Assembly (NCBI GenBank): GCA_002104985.1
Contig: MCGO01000004.1
Coordinates: 806,001 to 870,000 of the forward strand
DNA from: Rhizoclosmatium globosum
Taxonomy: Eukaryota > Chytridiomycota > Chytridiomycetes > Chytridiales > Chytriomycetaceae
Length of the DNA stretch: 64,000 nucleotides
Reading direction: 5' to 3'
In this document: positions 1 through 11,216 of the stretch, in pieces
Layout of the letters: the number at the start of each line of letters is the position of its first letter
Position numbering within the stretch: position 1 is the stretch's first letter
Position numbers and translations under genes: made by a program
The notes under the pieces: generated by a model
Database searches by the model: none
What the model was told of the DNA's origin: nothing
The model's input: the letters and a program-made list of their open reading frames with translations, nothing else

Positions 1-861
1 CAGCTTCCCATAATTCCAATTCAGATAAACTAGAGATTCCAACCTTTTCGCCTGGCATTCGCCCAGCCAAATACAAATCATCACCATGGACAGTCTCCCA
101 GTGCTTCTCCAACGCCTTTCTCAATGTTGACGCAAACACAACTCGATGCGACAACCCCAACCCCAAGTTAATGCTCTTGAGCACACCACGGCTCATATTA
201 TTTGGTTCAAAATACTGAGGGGCATGTTTGGCGAGATGAACCACACTTTTTGGGTCCTTGAATTGCTCAAGAGGGATTTGAGAGGCCCATCCCAAAGGAG
301 ACTTGTCGTTATTTGTCAAATGTTCAATCCATCCATTCGCAATCGTTTCTCTACGTTCCTTCAGTTTTGCCCAAAGTTTCTGCTTCTGTGCCAGAGAAAC
401 GCAAGTGGATGGGATCATTGCCGGATTGAAGATTAAGATGAAGGGAATTGTTTCAGGGACGAGAAGAAGTAGGATTAAGAAAGGAGGAAGCTTCTTCATG
501 TCGATTGAAGTTTGTTGGACCTAATGTAAGTGGGATTGAGTTGGGAGACATTGTGGGATTCGCAAGGGCCAACTCAACGAACCATTAAGAACTGTGAGCG
601 GGACCATTCGACTTTGCCGCCTGATGCTTCCACCTGACGTTTGTGTTTGATGAGAGCACCAGCGTCTTTCGAGTTTCTGTAGAGTTGTTTTGCACCGTTG
701 TAGTAGAGCTTCGCCATCTCTGCGGATGCAGTCAGGAAACCAGTTGCCCGGGCCGCGAGAGACGTGTCCGCGGCCTTCGTCGTCGAGAACCGCACTCGCA
801 CTCGCACTCCGCCGTCGGTTCGCGGCGCAATCGATCGATGGACAAAGCGAAGTCCCAGCAT
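1..861 (-). CDS. LETM1-domain mitochondrial protein, partial (3' end beyond left edge)
   Basis: The gene reads right to left and leaves the window at base 1. Exon 1 (861-583) encodes an Arg/Ser/Thr-rich, acid-poor N-terminus that looks like a mitochondrial presequence. It ends in WSRSQFLM. A 62-nt GT-AG intron (582-521) joins it in frame to exon 2, which begins VQQTSIDMKKLPPFLILLLL and continues with a hydrophobic segment and PAMIPST. The pattern of a Trp/Arg-rich helix, then KLPPF, then one transmembrane helix, then N-P-x-M-x-PST is that of the LETM1 domain, found in inner-membrane proteins for K+/H+ or Ca2+/H+ balance and ribosome association (LETM1/Mdm38, LETMD1). An in-frame ATG at 897 is an alternative start. 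The short pre-domain region fits a LETMD1-like protein better than full LETM1, but the missing C-terminus prevents a decision. Confidence 0.8.
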
Positions 862-976
862 TCCTTCTTTCAACGAAAACAAAAACAACGAATTCAATCC
901 ATTAAAACATTCATACGTTTATTCATAGATAGAGAAAGGGAGGGAGGGAGGAAGCAAGGAACGTTCCAGTGTTGAA

Positions 977-1519
977 TTAGCTTTGAGAGTTCCGTTGCCC
1001 AGTGATCCATTCACTCCAGCCGATGAGACCATCGTTGTTCGTATCGTATTTACTCAGTGACTCGTCAATCAGCTTTTCCCTGGCAGAATAAGATAGCGGT
1101 TCAGAAATGGTTAATGCTGATAGCTAATAGCTTACACATCCTCCAGAGTTGTGAAACCTTTCTCTTTTGTTTCAAACTATATAATAGAAGTTAGGAAAGA
1201 GGGAGAAGAGAGCATCGGGCTCACTTCAGTGAATGCAACACCTTTGTGAGACTTATCAACAACCAAAGCCAGTGCTCAAAAGAATGCACTCACGCAGCTC
1301 ATGGCCATCCAAGTGTCCGTTATGATCATAATCATGAATAGAAAAGAAGAGGTACAAGTCGTCGGCCTTCTTCACGTTTGGAGTGTTTTGGTGGGCATCG
1401 CGAAACTGCTGGCTGGACTGGTGAATATCACCACGGAAGGCACTTGCTCCGCGCGATGCAGATGCGATAGACGAGAGGGTGATGGCGACAAGGAGAACGG
1501 TTGATAAGAGACGTGGCAT
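977..1519 (-). CDS. Secreted/ER EF-hand protein, MCFD2-like
   Basis: The start at 1519 gives a signal peptide (MPRLLSTVLLVAITLSSIASA). A first EF-hand loop, DYDHNGHLDGHE, follows in exon 1, and a second, DTNNDGLIGWSE, lies in the last exon just before the stop at 977-979. Signal peptide plus two C-terminal EF-hands in a protein of roughly 150 residues is the plan of MCFD2, the soluble Ca2+-dependent partner of LMAN1/ERGIC-53 in ER-to-Golgi cargo export. Two clear introns lie at 1224-1177 (48 nt) and 1135-1080 (56 nt). The frame between the EF-hands is kept only if a third, 19-nt GT-AG intron (1293-1275) is also removed; otherwise exon 1 reads into a stop at 1256. Ca2+-binding residues are intact in both loops. 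The MCFD2 assignment rests on architecture and is not certain. Confidence 0.72.
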
Positions 1520-1600
1520 TTTGAGGATCTTTTCGTTTGGTCATGTGATTGGAATATCGAAGCTCTTAATTTATTTAGAAGTATAGAAGAAAGGAAGAAA

Positions 1601-1985
1601 TCAATCGTCGTCTTCAATCTCGTAGCGCTCGTACACGGAACTGATTGTCTCGCCGGTCTTGTCCGCAATCAGTCCAAACAGCTTCTGACCGTCATCACGC
1701 GCCTTGTTGTAGTCGTGGAGTAGCTCCATATGCGCCTTGATGATTGCTGTGGCAGTTGTAGCGTCATAATCGAGTAGTTGGATTTCTTCGCGTCGCTGGG
1801 CAATTTGGACTTGGAGTGCTGTGATGCGAGCCTCAAGCGCAGCCTACAGTGTGGGATGAATGGATGGATGGATGGATGCATTAGAATAAACAATCTTGTG
1901 TGAATCTGTGTGCATGAATAACATCGCAAATGCGGAGGGAGGACAGGCGTACAGTGATTTCAGCTTTCGTTGTGTCCGAGATCAT
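1601..1985 (-). CDS. SWI5: DNA repair protein SWI5 homologue
   Basis: There are two exons. Exon 1 (1985-1953) encodes MISDTTKAEIT. After a 108-nt intron (1952-1844), exon 2 (1843-1601) encodes a heptad-like helix, then ELLHDYNKARDDGQKLFGLIADKTGETISSVY and a short acidic tail. The pattern LLHxYNxxKDxGQxLxGxxA followed by a short helix is diagnostic of SWI5, the small partner of SFR1 that stimulates Rad51/Dmc1 strand exchange in homologous recombination. The product is about 90 residues, the normal family size. The intron holds a short (GGAT)n tract. The start codon lies only 48 bp from that of HIRA on the other strand, so both must use one tiny shared promoter. Confidence 0.87.
1856..1880 (+). 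repeat. (GGAT)n microsatellite inside the SWI5 intron
   Basis: Six or so tandem ATGG/GGAT tetranucleotides lie wholly within the SWI5 intron. No coding effect is expected. Confidence 0.8.
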
Positions 1986-2033
1986 TTCTCTGTTCTTTCT
2001 TCTGTCTTTCTTTGATTGAAAAACAATCATCTG
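1986..2033. promoter_or_regulatory. 48-bp bidirectional SWI5/HIRA promoter region
   Basis: Only 48 bases separate the two divergent start codons. The interval is rich in T/C (CTTTCTTCTGTCTTTCTTTG) on the HIRA strand, with no TATA box. Both 5' UTRs and any core promoter must either fit here or overlap the opposite gene. Confidence 0.6.
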
Positions 2034-5000
2034 ATGTACGTGCTACAGCCGAATTGGGTTGTGCATCCAGGCGAGAAGGGCAAGAAGCTCCCCATCTACG
2101 CCGTACATGCGCAGCCAGGCGGCGAACGACTTGCAACGGGCGGCCAAGGTGAGTGGGGACGCGCTTCAACTGCTTTCCCACCAAGTGCCAACCAACTAAC
2201 TATCCATCCATCCATTCAACAACCATCAACACATCAACGCATAATCCATCACCAATTAAAAAGACTGCAAAATCCGCATTTGGAACACGCGTCCAATCCT
2301 CAATGAGGCCGCTGAGCTGGATGCTGCAGAGCCCCGCCTTCTCGCAACTCTGGCTCTGCACACCGGAGCAGTGCTTTGTCTGCGCTGGAACCCGGCGGGT
2401 CGTTTGCTTGCCTCTGGTGCAGACGACTCAAAGATTGTAATTTGGGAGGAAGACAGGTGCGTTTGCTGGGACTGTTTTTAGATTGCCAAACCTCACGCCA
2501 AAACAACAGGTCAGGATATAGGCCTTCTGCTGCATTTGGCCAGCAAGGTCAAGTTGCAAGTATCGAGGCGTACCGTGCTGTGAAAGTCCTATTTGGCCAC
2601 GACTCAGGTCTCTCCTTACCTTTTCCAACAAATAATTGCTTAACGTGTTCTCTACAACAGATGTTGCTGACCTTGCTTGGTCCCCAAACAACGAATACCT
2701 CGCTTCATGTGGCCTTGATTCACATGTATTCATCTGGGACGGCAAAACTTTCGACAAACTCAAGCGGCTTGACGCGCATCAAGGGTTTGTGAAGGGAATT
2801 ACGTGGGACCCTGTTGGAAAATATTTGGCGACTCAATCAGATGATAAGAGTGTTCGAATTTGGAGAACATCCGACTGGGGTGAGAGTTCTTTTGTCCTTC
2901 AAAGTAATGAGGTTTTTCACACATTTCCTTGCAGTCGTTGAGCATGAAATTGTGGAACCATATGGGCAAGCTTCGTCTACAACTTTCTTCAGAAGACTCA
3001 GTTGGTCTCCGGACGGAAGCTGCATCGCAACAGCGAACGGAGAAAACGGGAATATGCCGATTGCGCCAATTATTAACAGAGACACTTGGGGCTCGGATGT
3101 TTCACTGGTGGGACATCAAGCTCCAATTGAAGTTGCGGTAAGTTGTCGTGGATCACTGCATTTGCAGCTAATTTAATTCGTTAGGCGTTCAATCCATTAA
3201 CATTTGATATTGAAATTCCTCAAAATGATGAAGATGAGGATATGGGTGCAAGTGGCAGTAACAAAGTCATTTCGTCTGTGTGTGCGATTGGAGGGCAGGA
3301 TCGTGGAATTTCAATATGGTGGACTGCTCGCCCTTTTTCTGCAGCCAGTACTCAGGATGTTTTTACCCACACGGTCCTGGACATGTCTTGGTTAGTTGGA
3401 TTCTTGGTTTTAAGAACCAAGTACTTACCGATGGGTGTGGCAGGTCAAGCGATGGATTCGTTTTGTACGCTTGCTCTTATGATGGAACGGTTGTTGGTTA
3501 GTGTTCTAAAAGGGGTTCGATGATTTGTTTATTCTTTTCTCCTTCAACAGCACTCACATTTAACAAACTCGAATTTGGCGTTCCAGTGTCGTCAGAAGAC
3601 ACGGTAATACTCCAAACTCGCAGTTTAGCCTTTCTTAAAGTTCGAATGCGATAGGAATCATCACTTGCAAAATATGGATTCCAAAAAGTCAAACAAGCAG
3701 TTCCAGAAACAGCTTCTCAACTGGCGCTTGAAGATACCTACAAAGTCATGAAACGATCAGGGACAATGCTATCGCCGTCGAAACAGCCCCCAACCACAGC
3801 GTCCGGAAGTTTTGTGAGTGGATCGGCTTCAGGTGGACAGCAGCAAGAAGTGAATATTCTTCAACTGGGTAAACAAAAAGAGACACGGACGGCTACAGGC
3901 AAAAAGCGTATCACACCAGTCTTGATTCGAAGTGCTAGTTCGCCAATGAGACAAGCTGTGAGTTCTGATAATATGATCGCTTATATTTAATAAGTGTCGC
4001 TTAGACTGTCCATGTTGGTCCGACCGTTCCATTCCAGCCTGTATCTAGTAGCGCTATTAACAATGGAAGTGGAATTGCTGTCGGTGCTCCGTCAAAAAGG
4101 AAAGCTGGCGATCTCGAAGACAATGCGAATGTTGTTCAAGATACAGCTTCGGTAAAGGGTGTCTATTCTCTCGCGATATATCTAAAACGCATAAAATAGA
4201 AACACGCAACTTATGTTCTCCCAACGTTTTCCAGTGTGTCGCCTCCATCTCGACTTCTTGCGTTGCCAAAAGTGAAAGCCAAGTTGGTGACACCAATATT
4301 AATTGGACAGCAGAGCGTCCCATTAAATCTGGAAACCACGAACCCGGATACTGGCTGTAAGTATACATCGAAGATGATAGTATTAAGCTGATGGTTGGTT
4401 TCGTAAATAGCCAAAGCGGTCGCCAGGATTCATGGATCGAAAAGTGGCGAGTTGCAGTTTAGCGTTGCGCTTCCTTCTGCTGTTTTGAGCATTGCTGGGT
4501 CGCAAGAGTTTTGGACGGCTGCTTGTGCAGATGCGTCTGTTAATGTATTTACTTTGGCTGGAAGAAGGTATTATTATTGATTTCAGTATGGATCGGTCGT
4601 CTAATTCTTTCATGTAGACTTCTTCCTCCAATTGTTCTTCCGTCTCCTGTATCATACATGTCTGTTAATGGGTCTTATTTGATGGCAATTTTGACAACCT
4701 GCACCATCTATGTTTGGTACGTGTGATACTCTTGGTTTCGATTGATCGACTGACCTCAACACAGGGATATTTTGAAGCAAAGAAATCTCCTTTCAAACGA
4801 ACCGGTCACCCCTCTTTCCTCGAAAGCATCGGCAGACTCACATTCTCTTAAATTAATGAGCGCATCTATTCGAGCTTCTGATGGAAAGCCCTTCATTACT
4901 CTTTCAAATGGAGATTGTTTTGTGTATCATTACGAAATGAAAGTGTGGATGAATGTGAGAGGTTTTGATGGTGCGAGCACAGGTAGAGATAGTGGATTTG

Positions 5001-5444
5001 TAGAGAATGAAGGAGGATTCAAAGTTCCAGAACGTGGGGTGTTGGGTAAGAATGGGGATTTACTGGATCATGCAGAGGTTTGTTGTATTGTATAGGTTTT
5101 TGTATCCTTACTTTGACTTTTCAGCTTGGAATGGTATGTTCCTCCGTGTTGGGTTTGAGTAGTGACTATCGTAATTGGTTGAAAGTGTATGCACGTAAAT
5201 TGTCTGATGAAGGGATTGTTTCAAAGGTGAAGGAGCTATGTGATGAGTTGGTTGGCGAATTGGGACCCAAGGGCAGTGATGTGATGGGAGTATCGAAACG
5301 TAACTTGTTGAAGGAGATCCTTCCCATTTTAGGTATGTGGAAAAATTGTTTTCGTCATGTTTCTCAATTCTGTTTATCTTAGCCACAAACCGTGACTTGC
5401 AGCGGACAGTGAGCAGTTACCACGAGTATTTGAATAGTCAATAA
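2034..5444 (+). CDS. HIRA: Histone chaperone HIRA / Hir1
   Basis: This is the HIRA-type subunit of the HIR complex, which deposits H3.3/H4 independently of replication. The first ~400 residues form a seven-bladed WD40 propeller, with repeats ending KIVIWEED, HVFIWDGKTF, SVRIWRTSDW and GISIWW. Next is a Ser/Thr-rich linker containing GKQKETRTATGKKRITP (3868-3927), which matches the HIRA B motif that binds ASF1. The C-terminal Hira domain follows (SRLLALPKVKAKLVTP, then FWTAACADASVNVF, LLPPIVLPSPVSYMSVNG and VWDILK) and ends KRNLLKEILPILATNRDLQRTVSSYHEYLN. The ATG at 2034 starts a standard HIRA N-terminus (MYVLQPNWVVHPG). The gene is split by about a dozen short introns. Domain order and length are normal and no break was seen. 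Confidence 0.95.
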
Positions 5445-5566
5445 ACGATATTTTTATTGCTATACGTGGAAAGGAAAAGACCGTCTTCCCAAACCTTCAA
5501 TTCATCATCACCACATCAATCAACACAACAAAAACAGAAAGCAAAAAAAAGATAGCATATAAGAGT

Positions 5567-7997
5567 TTAGACGAATGGCTCAATAGTCATTTCGAGAGCA
5601 CTTGTAGCGAATGGAACTTCGAAGTTCTGACAGACTTCTGGGTGAACAATACCCAAGTGCCCAATCTTTTGTCCATTGAGGAAAATATCAGCACGACGTC
5701 CTGGGAAGAAAGTCTCATCTGAAGTAATAATGTAAATTTTTGATCGAAAGGGTAAAACACAACAACGACGTACTGTTGGACTCCTTGATGTAGTAACCAT
5801 TTCCAGAACCAGTAACATCCATTGGAACGTTCAACATCAACATAATTCGGTCGAGCATACCGTGAATCAGCTGTAAGTAGCAAAATAAGAAATTTTCTGG
5901 ATCTGGGGTTTCTTGCTTTTCCTCACCTCGAAACCAGAACCCTTCATGTTAGCATACAGAATAGCCATGTGTCTAACGTTCTTAGCACGACGTTCAACAG
6001 AGTCATCCTTCAACACAATATCCGAGACTTCGAAGATCTTTAATGGGAGTGGAAGTTTCTTGTTGCTGTAGATGGTCTTCAAGAGACCTGGAAGTAAACT
6101 TGTGCGAACGACTTGGTATTCGATGGTGGCTGGGTTGGACAACTTGACGGCAGTGGTGTTGTCGTCCACCTTTTTGATGAACTTGAAGTTTTCGTCGTGC
6201 GAGCACTGTACCACAGTAAACGTCAGCAACCTCGTTTGCAGAACATAAAAACAAAATGACGAGTGAGATCATACCAGAATCAAGGGAAGAACTTCAGTGT
6301 ATCCGGAAAGCGCCAACTCTCTGCGAACCTTGTCACTGAGCTTGTTCAATGGGAACATGGCACCAGCGGTAGAAGCCTTTGGAACAGTTTTGGTAATGTT
6401 GTTGAATCCGTAAGCGATGGCAACGTCTTCCATAACATCAACAGGATGCAGAATGTCACTTCTGGTTGGTGGGATTTGAACAGAGATGGCCTTATCGTCA
6501 GCTCCTTTGCTGGCAGTGACTCCCATTCTAGTCAAGAGAGTCACAATCTTGTCGCGTGGGATATCAGTTCCAATCAACTTGTTGATGTATGGAGCTGATG
6601 TTTCCATGTGACGCATGCTGAGGTCTGGGTACATGACAGACTTTCCATCGGTTTGGACGACTTCGACAGGTTCAACGCTAGAATGGGAATTAACGTTGAT
6701 ATTAATCTTATATTTTTTCGGGGGAATACGCACGTGAACTTCTCCTTGCAGTACTCAGAGAACATAGTGACGACAGTGTTCAAGACAATCTTGGCTTTGG
6801 TCAAGTCAGTGGCGGTACATTCGATGAAAACGTTCTTGGTGGTGAGCTTAATCTTGGAGTGGTCACTGTTGATGATTGGTGGGAGGGACAAAACTCTGCG
6901 CTTTGAGTCGTAAATGACAGGGTACCGCGGAGCGTCTCTGATAATTGGCAAGAACTTGCTGAGCTTGCGGTCAGCCTGTAAAGAAAGCTTGAGATCTCGA
7001 AATCAAATAACCTCGTTTCCTCACTTCGTAAAAGTTCATGAGTTCCTCTCCATTCATGGACTGAGTTTGGTTCAATGGAATAAAGTTGATGTCCTTTGGA
7101 ACCAAGGCTTCGTAAGTGAAAGGTCCCTCAATGGTGTCCAAATCGTGAGTTCCAATAGCGACCAAAGTTCTACGTCTGTATTCTTGGATATAAGCTTCCA
7201 TCCTCTACTTTTATGTATTGTATTTCGTACCTGCAAATGTTGGCATGAAGTTTGTCCTGGAGGTCAATGAAAGAGTTATAGTTGTCCTGGGTGAAGACCA
7301 TGTTGCGGAGTACGGCAGCGACAACAAACTTTCGGATTGCGCCAGTCTATGAAATACAGGTTCGCGGTAAGCATTCACGAACGCATCCAGAAAGCAAAGC
7401 TTACTTCTGGCTTCACAATCAACTTTTGGTGCTTTCCGGCTGGAGCTGGGACAGTCTTGTAGACAGGAGGCTTCTGGTTCTCAAGGAAGATACTCAAGGC
7501 GCGAATGATACCCTCCGCACAGAGCAAGTCGTATCTGCAACGCATGATCAGGATTCAAGGTGTCCTCCCCTCCATCTGGGAGAAACAGCACGCACCTGTT
7601 GGCAGGGATATCGATACGGTAAATGAGTCTGTTGGAGAGCTCCTTGGCCTTCTCGGCACCAATCTCCTTGGCGGCCATTTCACGCTCTGAAGTCTGTGTT
7701 CGGGGTTGATTGTTACAGCAGCTCCAGGTACAGGTACAAGGATGAGCACCATACCTCCTCCTCCAATTCGATTCCGAAGTCGAAGCAGAGATCCTCAAAT
7801 TCTTCCAAGGCTGCAAGGGTAAATGCAATGCAATGCGTAGGAGAGGGGGCAAATTGGGTTAGGGCCACGTCATAGTAAATCCAGTGATCCACCAGGAGGT
7901 GCATTCGATGAATCCTCCAAACAAGAAAGAAAGACTTACTGAAGACTCGTCCGAGCCCCTTGAATAGGATTTCCTTGTCAACGTTGACGGTGGGCAT
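5567..7997 (-). CDS. FRS1: Phenylalanyl-tRNA synthetase beta subunit, cytosolic
   Basis: This is the beta chain of the cytosolic alpha2-beta2 PheRS, which charges tRNA-Phe and edits mischarged Tyr. The protein begins [16 protein letters not shown], the usual eukaryotic FARSB N-terminus. It contains the B3/4 editing region ([28 protein letters not shown]), the B5 domain ([12 protein letters not shown], then [26 protein letters not shown]) and the catalytic-like C-terminal domain ([48 protein letters not shown]), ending [12 protein letters not shown]. At least seven short introns interrupt it. The start lies 72 bp from the divergent thioredoxin reductase start. Nothing is missing relative to the family. 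Confidence 0.95.
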
Positions 7998-8069
7998 TGT
8001 TGGTTTGATTTGGTTTTGAAAAAGGAGAGGAAGAAGAAACCGTTGTCAAAAAGAAACTCGAAAACCATC
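7998..8069. promoter_or_regulatory. 72-bp bidirectional FRS1/TRR1 promoter region
   Basis: This is the whole gap between divergent start codons. Read toward FRS1 it is a pyrimidine-rich tract (TTCTTCTTCCTCTCC) followed by TTTTCAAAACCAAATCAAACCAAC directly before the ATG. The same order occurs before RRP9 and PA2G4. No TATA box is visible. Confidence 0.5.
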
Positions 8070-9399
8070 ATGGCACCCCACCACAAAGTGTATGTTCGCC
8101 ACGCATTGCAATCCAACCCTTTCTTTGTTTGTTTGTTTGATTGGGTCGATTGCGTTGGACTGGGACTGCCGTACTAACCCTGCCTCTTATCTAGTGTTAT
8201 CATTGGAAGTGGTCCTGCGGGACACACCGCCGCCAGTACGTGTTGTCTTGCTGAACCCCGTGTTTCCTGCGCTAACTCGTTCTCTCTAGTCTACTTGGCC
8301 CGCGCTAACCTCGCCCCTGTCATGTTTGAGGGTTTCCTTGCTGCTGGTAACAACGAAAAAAGACCCTCATCTCCATAATCACCATCGTGCTTAAACTCTT
8401 CAACAAGGTGTTGCTGCTGGAGGTCAGCTTACTACTACAACCGACGTTGAGAACTTCCCTGGATTCCCAGATGGTATGTTCCGATTGACAAATATTTCAA
8501 ATCCGGATGTTTCGAATTCACGACCTCCAAAAATGCAGGTATCGGCGGTCAGGAAATTATGGACCAGATGAGAAAGCAATCCATCAAGTTTGGAACTACT
8601 GTTATTACCGAGACCATTGCCAAGGTTGACTTTTCTCAGAGACCTTTCAAGCTCTGGAGAGAAGGTTACGAGAACGATGCTGTAAGTTTGCGTCTTTTCG
8701 ACTTACTAGAAAGATTACTGACGTGATTTCTTTCAGGATGTTATTTATGCTGACTCTATCGTCATCGCAACTGGTGCAACCGCCAAGAGAATGAACATTA
8801 CTGGAGAGGACACTTTCTGGCAGGCTGGTATCAGTGCTTGTGCCGTTTGTGACGGAGCTGTTCCAATTTTCCGCAACAAGCCTCTTGTCGTTGTTGGTGG
8901 AGGTGACAGTGCTTCTGAGGAGGCCACCTTCTTGACCAAGTACGCCAGCAAGGTGTACGTTTTGGTCAGAAGAGACAAGCTCCGTGCTTCTAAAGTCATG
9001 GCGGACCGTTTGTTGTCTCACCCTAAGGTTGAGGTGTTGTGGAACAAGGTTCCAGTTGAGGCGAAGGGAGACAGACTCTTGAGACAGTTGGTGATTCAGG
9101 ACACTGTCACCAACGAATTGTCTACCCTTGACGTGAATGGATTGTTCTACGCTATTGGCCACAAGCCAAACTCTGATGTCTTCAAGGGACAGTTGACTTT
9201 GGACGAGACTGGATACATCAAGACTTTTGCTAAGGATGGTGTTCCAAGCACATACACCAACATTGAGGGTGTTTTCGCCGCTGGAGACATTCAGGACAAG
9301 ACTTACCGTCAAGCTATCACTGCGGCTGGAAGTGGATGTATGGCCGCGTTGGACTGTGAAAGATGGTTGGAGGCCCAGGAGTTTGCCCACCGCAAGTGA
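8070..9399 (+). CDS. TRR1: Thioredoxin reductase (low-Mr, NADPH-dependent)
   Basis: This FAD enzyme reduces thioredoxin with NADPH in the cytosol. Exons 1-4 are short. Exon 1 encodes MAPHHKV and is spliced to the FAD-binding [10 protein letters not shown]. Later exons carry [19 protein letters not shown], the NADPH-binding [10 protein letters not shown], the redox-active CAVCDG (codons 8839-8850) and the C-terminal FAD motif [28 protein letters not shown] single CxxC in the middle of the chain, with no selenocysteine or C-terminal redox tail, makes this the ~35-kDa bacterial/fungal/plant type and not the animal high-Mr type. It has no mitochondrial presequence. Family length and all catalytic motifs are intact. 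Confidence 0.96.
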
Positions 9400-9478
9400 A
9401 TGGATTAGTGAATGATGGATGAAGCTGGTATTGGTATTGGAGCATCTTGCCATTGAATACATATAATAACTTTATTGG

Positions 9479-10980
9479 CTACTGTTGTTTTTTGAACGTT
9501 ACGTGCGATGGAAACGTGCCTGGCAAGGCTCCATCAACCCCTTCAGGAGTTACAGACGTGTCCCCAGCAGGAGTAGGTGCTTCCTTCTTCTTTTCGATCA
9601 CTTCTGCGTAATTCGAAGGGAAATGGCCAACTTCTCCCGTCCTTAAACGACCTCTCCACCACATTGATGGCTGTCGTGTTGCTGGATCCACTTTCGATAG
9701 AATAGCAATCACGTCACCCTTCTTGATGGTCAGCTCAGCGGGAGACGCTCCCTTGAAATCATAAATAGCTTTACAAAACTCCAGCTCCTTGATTTGACTC
9801 GCCTGAAGAGGAGTACCATCTGGTCCCAACAACGGGACATTTCCTGCTCCCAATAAAGCACGGTTTGGATCTGCCGCCGCTGCTGCTGCCATTTCCAACT
9901 GCCTTTTTTGTAGCCTCTGAATCACTTTCGACATGAGCCAAGGGAAACCAATCATAAACATCAGAAACAGAAACACTGGACGACGATTGCTTTTGCCCTG
10001 GCCGTTTGGACCGCCACCACTGTTGGCGAACTTATCAAAGCTCTCACTCGTCAACGCTTTTGGGTCAACAGGCATGGGTTTACCCATGAAATGATACGCC
10101 CAACGCTTAATATAATCCGTGACGGCAATTGCTGAAACGACGCCGCCGAGATAGTTGCGAAGGTATCCTAGTTGCTCAGCGACACCAACCATTGCCATAA
10201 ATGAAGAATGCTGCAGATGTAAAATTAGCAGAAGCATTAAACACTGAAAGATACTCAACAGTTGCAAAGAAGGTTGATTCCAACATTTGAGAAAAGCCTG
10301 TGAAGGCTTGGACTACTTGGTCAATGGATTGAAATGCATGTTGCGTTGATTGCTCAATTTGCGCAGAGAGAGGGATTTCGTTGGGGTTGTTGGGGTTATA
10401 TGGAGGTCGAGCACCCATCATTCCACCAGGACCTCCGTATCCCCCATAGCCACCATATCCTCCTCCATAGGCACCACCATAACCACCATAGCCGCCTCCA
10501 TAGCTGTTCATTCCGTACCCTCCTGCGCCAAATCGATTGTAAGAACCAAAGCGACTCACACCACCGTAACCTAACCCGTAAGAGTCAATCTAAACTGGCT
10601 TCCGCGTCCACAAGTTGTAAAATAAAACACAAACCTGTTCCGTATCCACTCTGGTCATACATGGAAGTCCCGTATCCGTTGTTCAGTCCAGTTCCATACG
10701 GCGAAGCAACTGTCGATCCGTAGGGTCGGTTGATTCCCATTCCCAGGTCTGTGGTGAAAGTGATTCAGAAACAGTGAAAGAAATAAGAGAGCTAACCTGA
10801 GTTGTAACCCATGGTTCCCTGTTGGTCAAAGGTTGATGGTCGATTAGGTAATGTTGGAGCCAATTCGGAGCCTGGGCCTCCGAGCAGCGAGGTATCTGAT
10901 GGATTATTTGCTGGAAGGGATGGGGGTGCGCTGGATGCTATTGGAGCTCCAGTCTCCCATGGTTTGGGAGGTGAAGGCAT
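9479..10980 (-). CDS. PEX13: Peroxisomal membrane protein PEX13
   Basis: PEX13 is a docking-complex membrane protein for PTS receptor PEX5 at the peroxisome. The protein starts MPSPPKPWET, continues with Pro/Ser/Thr- and then Gly/Tyr-rich sequence (many YGGYGG repeats), followed by a helical segment (SAQIEQSTQHAFQSIDQVVQAF). A region with predicted membrane segments around VEYLSVF and VFLFLMFMIGFPWLM comes next. The C-terminal SH3 domain (AIYDFKGASPAELTIKKGDVI, MWWRGRL, GHFPSNYAEVI) is complete. The YG-rich N-terminus is a recognised PEX13 feature that forms a cohesive mesh in the import pore. There are several short introns, and the stop is at 9479-9481. Confidence 0.92.
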
Positions 10981-11216
10981 CGTTTTGTTTTTGGATGGAA
11001 TTCACACACATGGGAGAAGGAAGAATGGAATTTGATTCAGTTTGGAATCAGTTTTCCTTCAACGATTAAGTACTGTTACTTTCGTGTACTTTCGATAGAA
11101 AAGCTGACTTGACAAGTCGCGGAAAAGAACACAACAAACGCGAGTGAACGCCGGCCTCCTCCCACACAATCATAGGTACGCCACACGTCTGCCCACGAAG
11201 CATTCACAAAAACTTA
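10981..11216. promoter_or_regulatory. Divergent PEX13/FAM72 promoter region
   Basis: This is a 236-bp gap between divergent starts. I see no gene and no clear TATA box in it. A short repeated TACTTTCG/TACTTTCGATAG pair lies at about 11080-11096. Confidence 0.4.
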
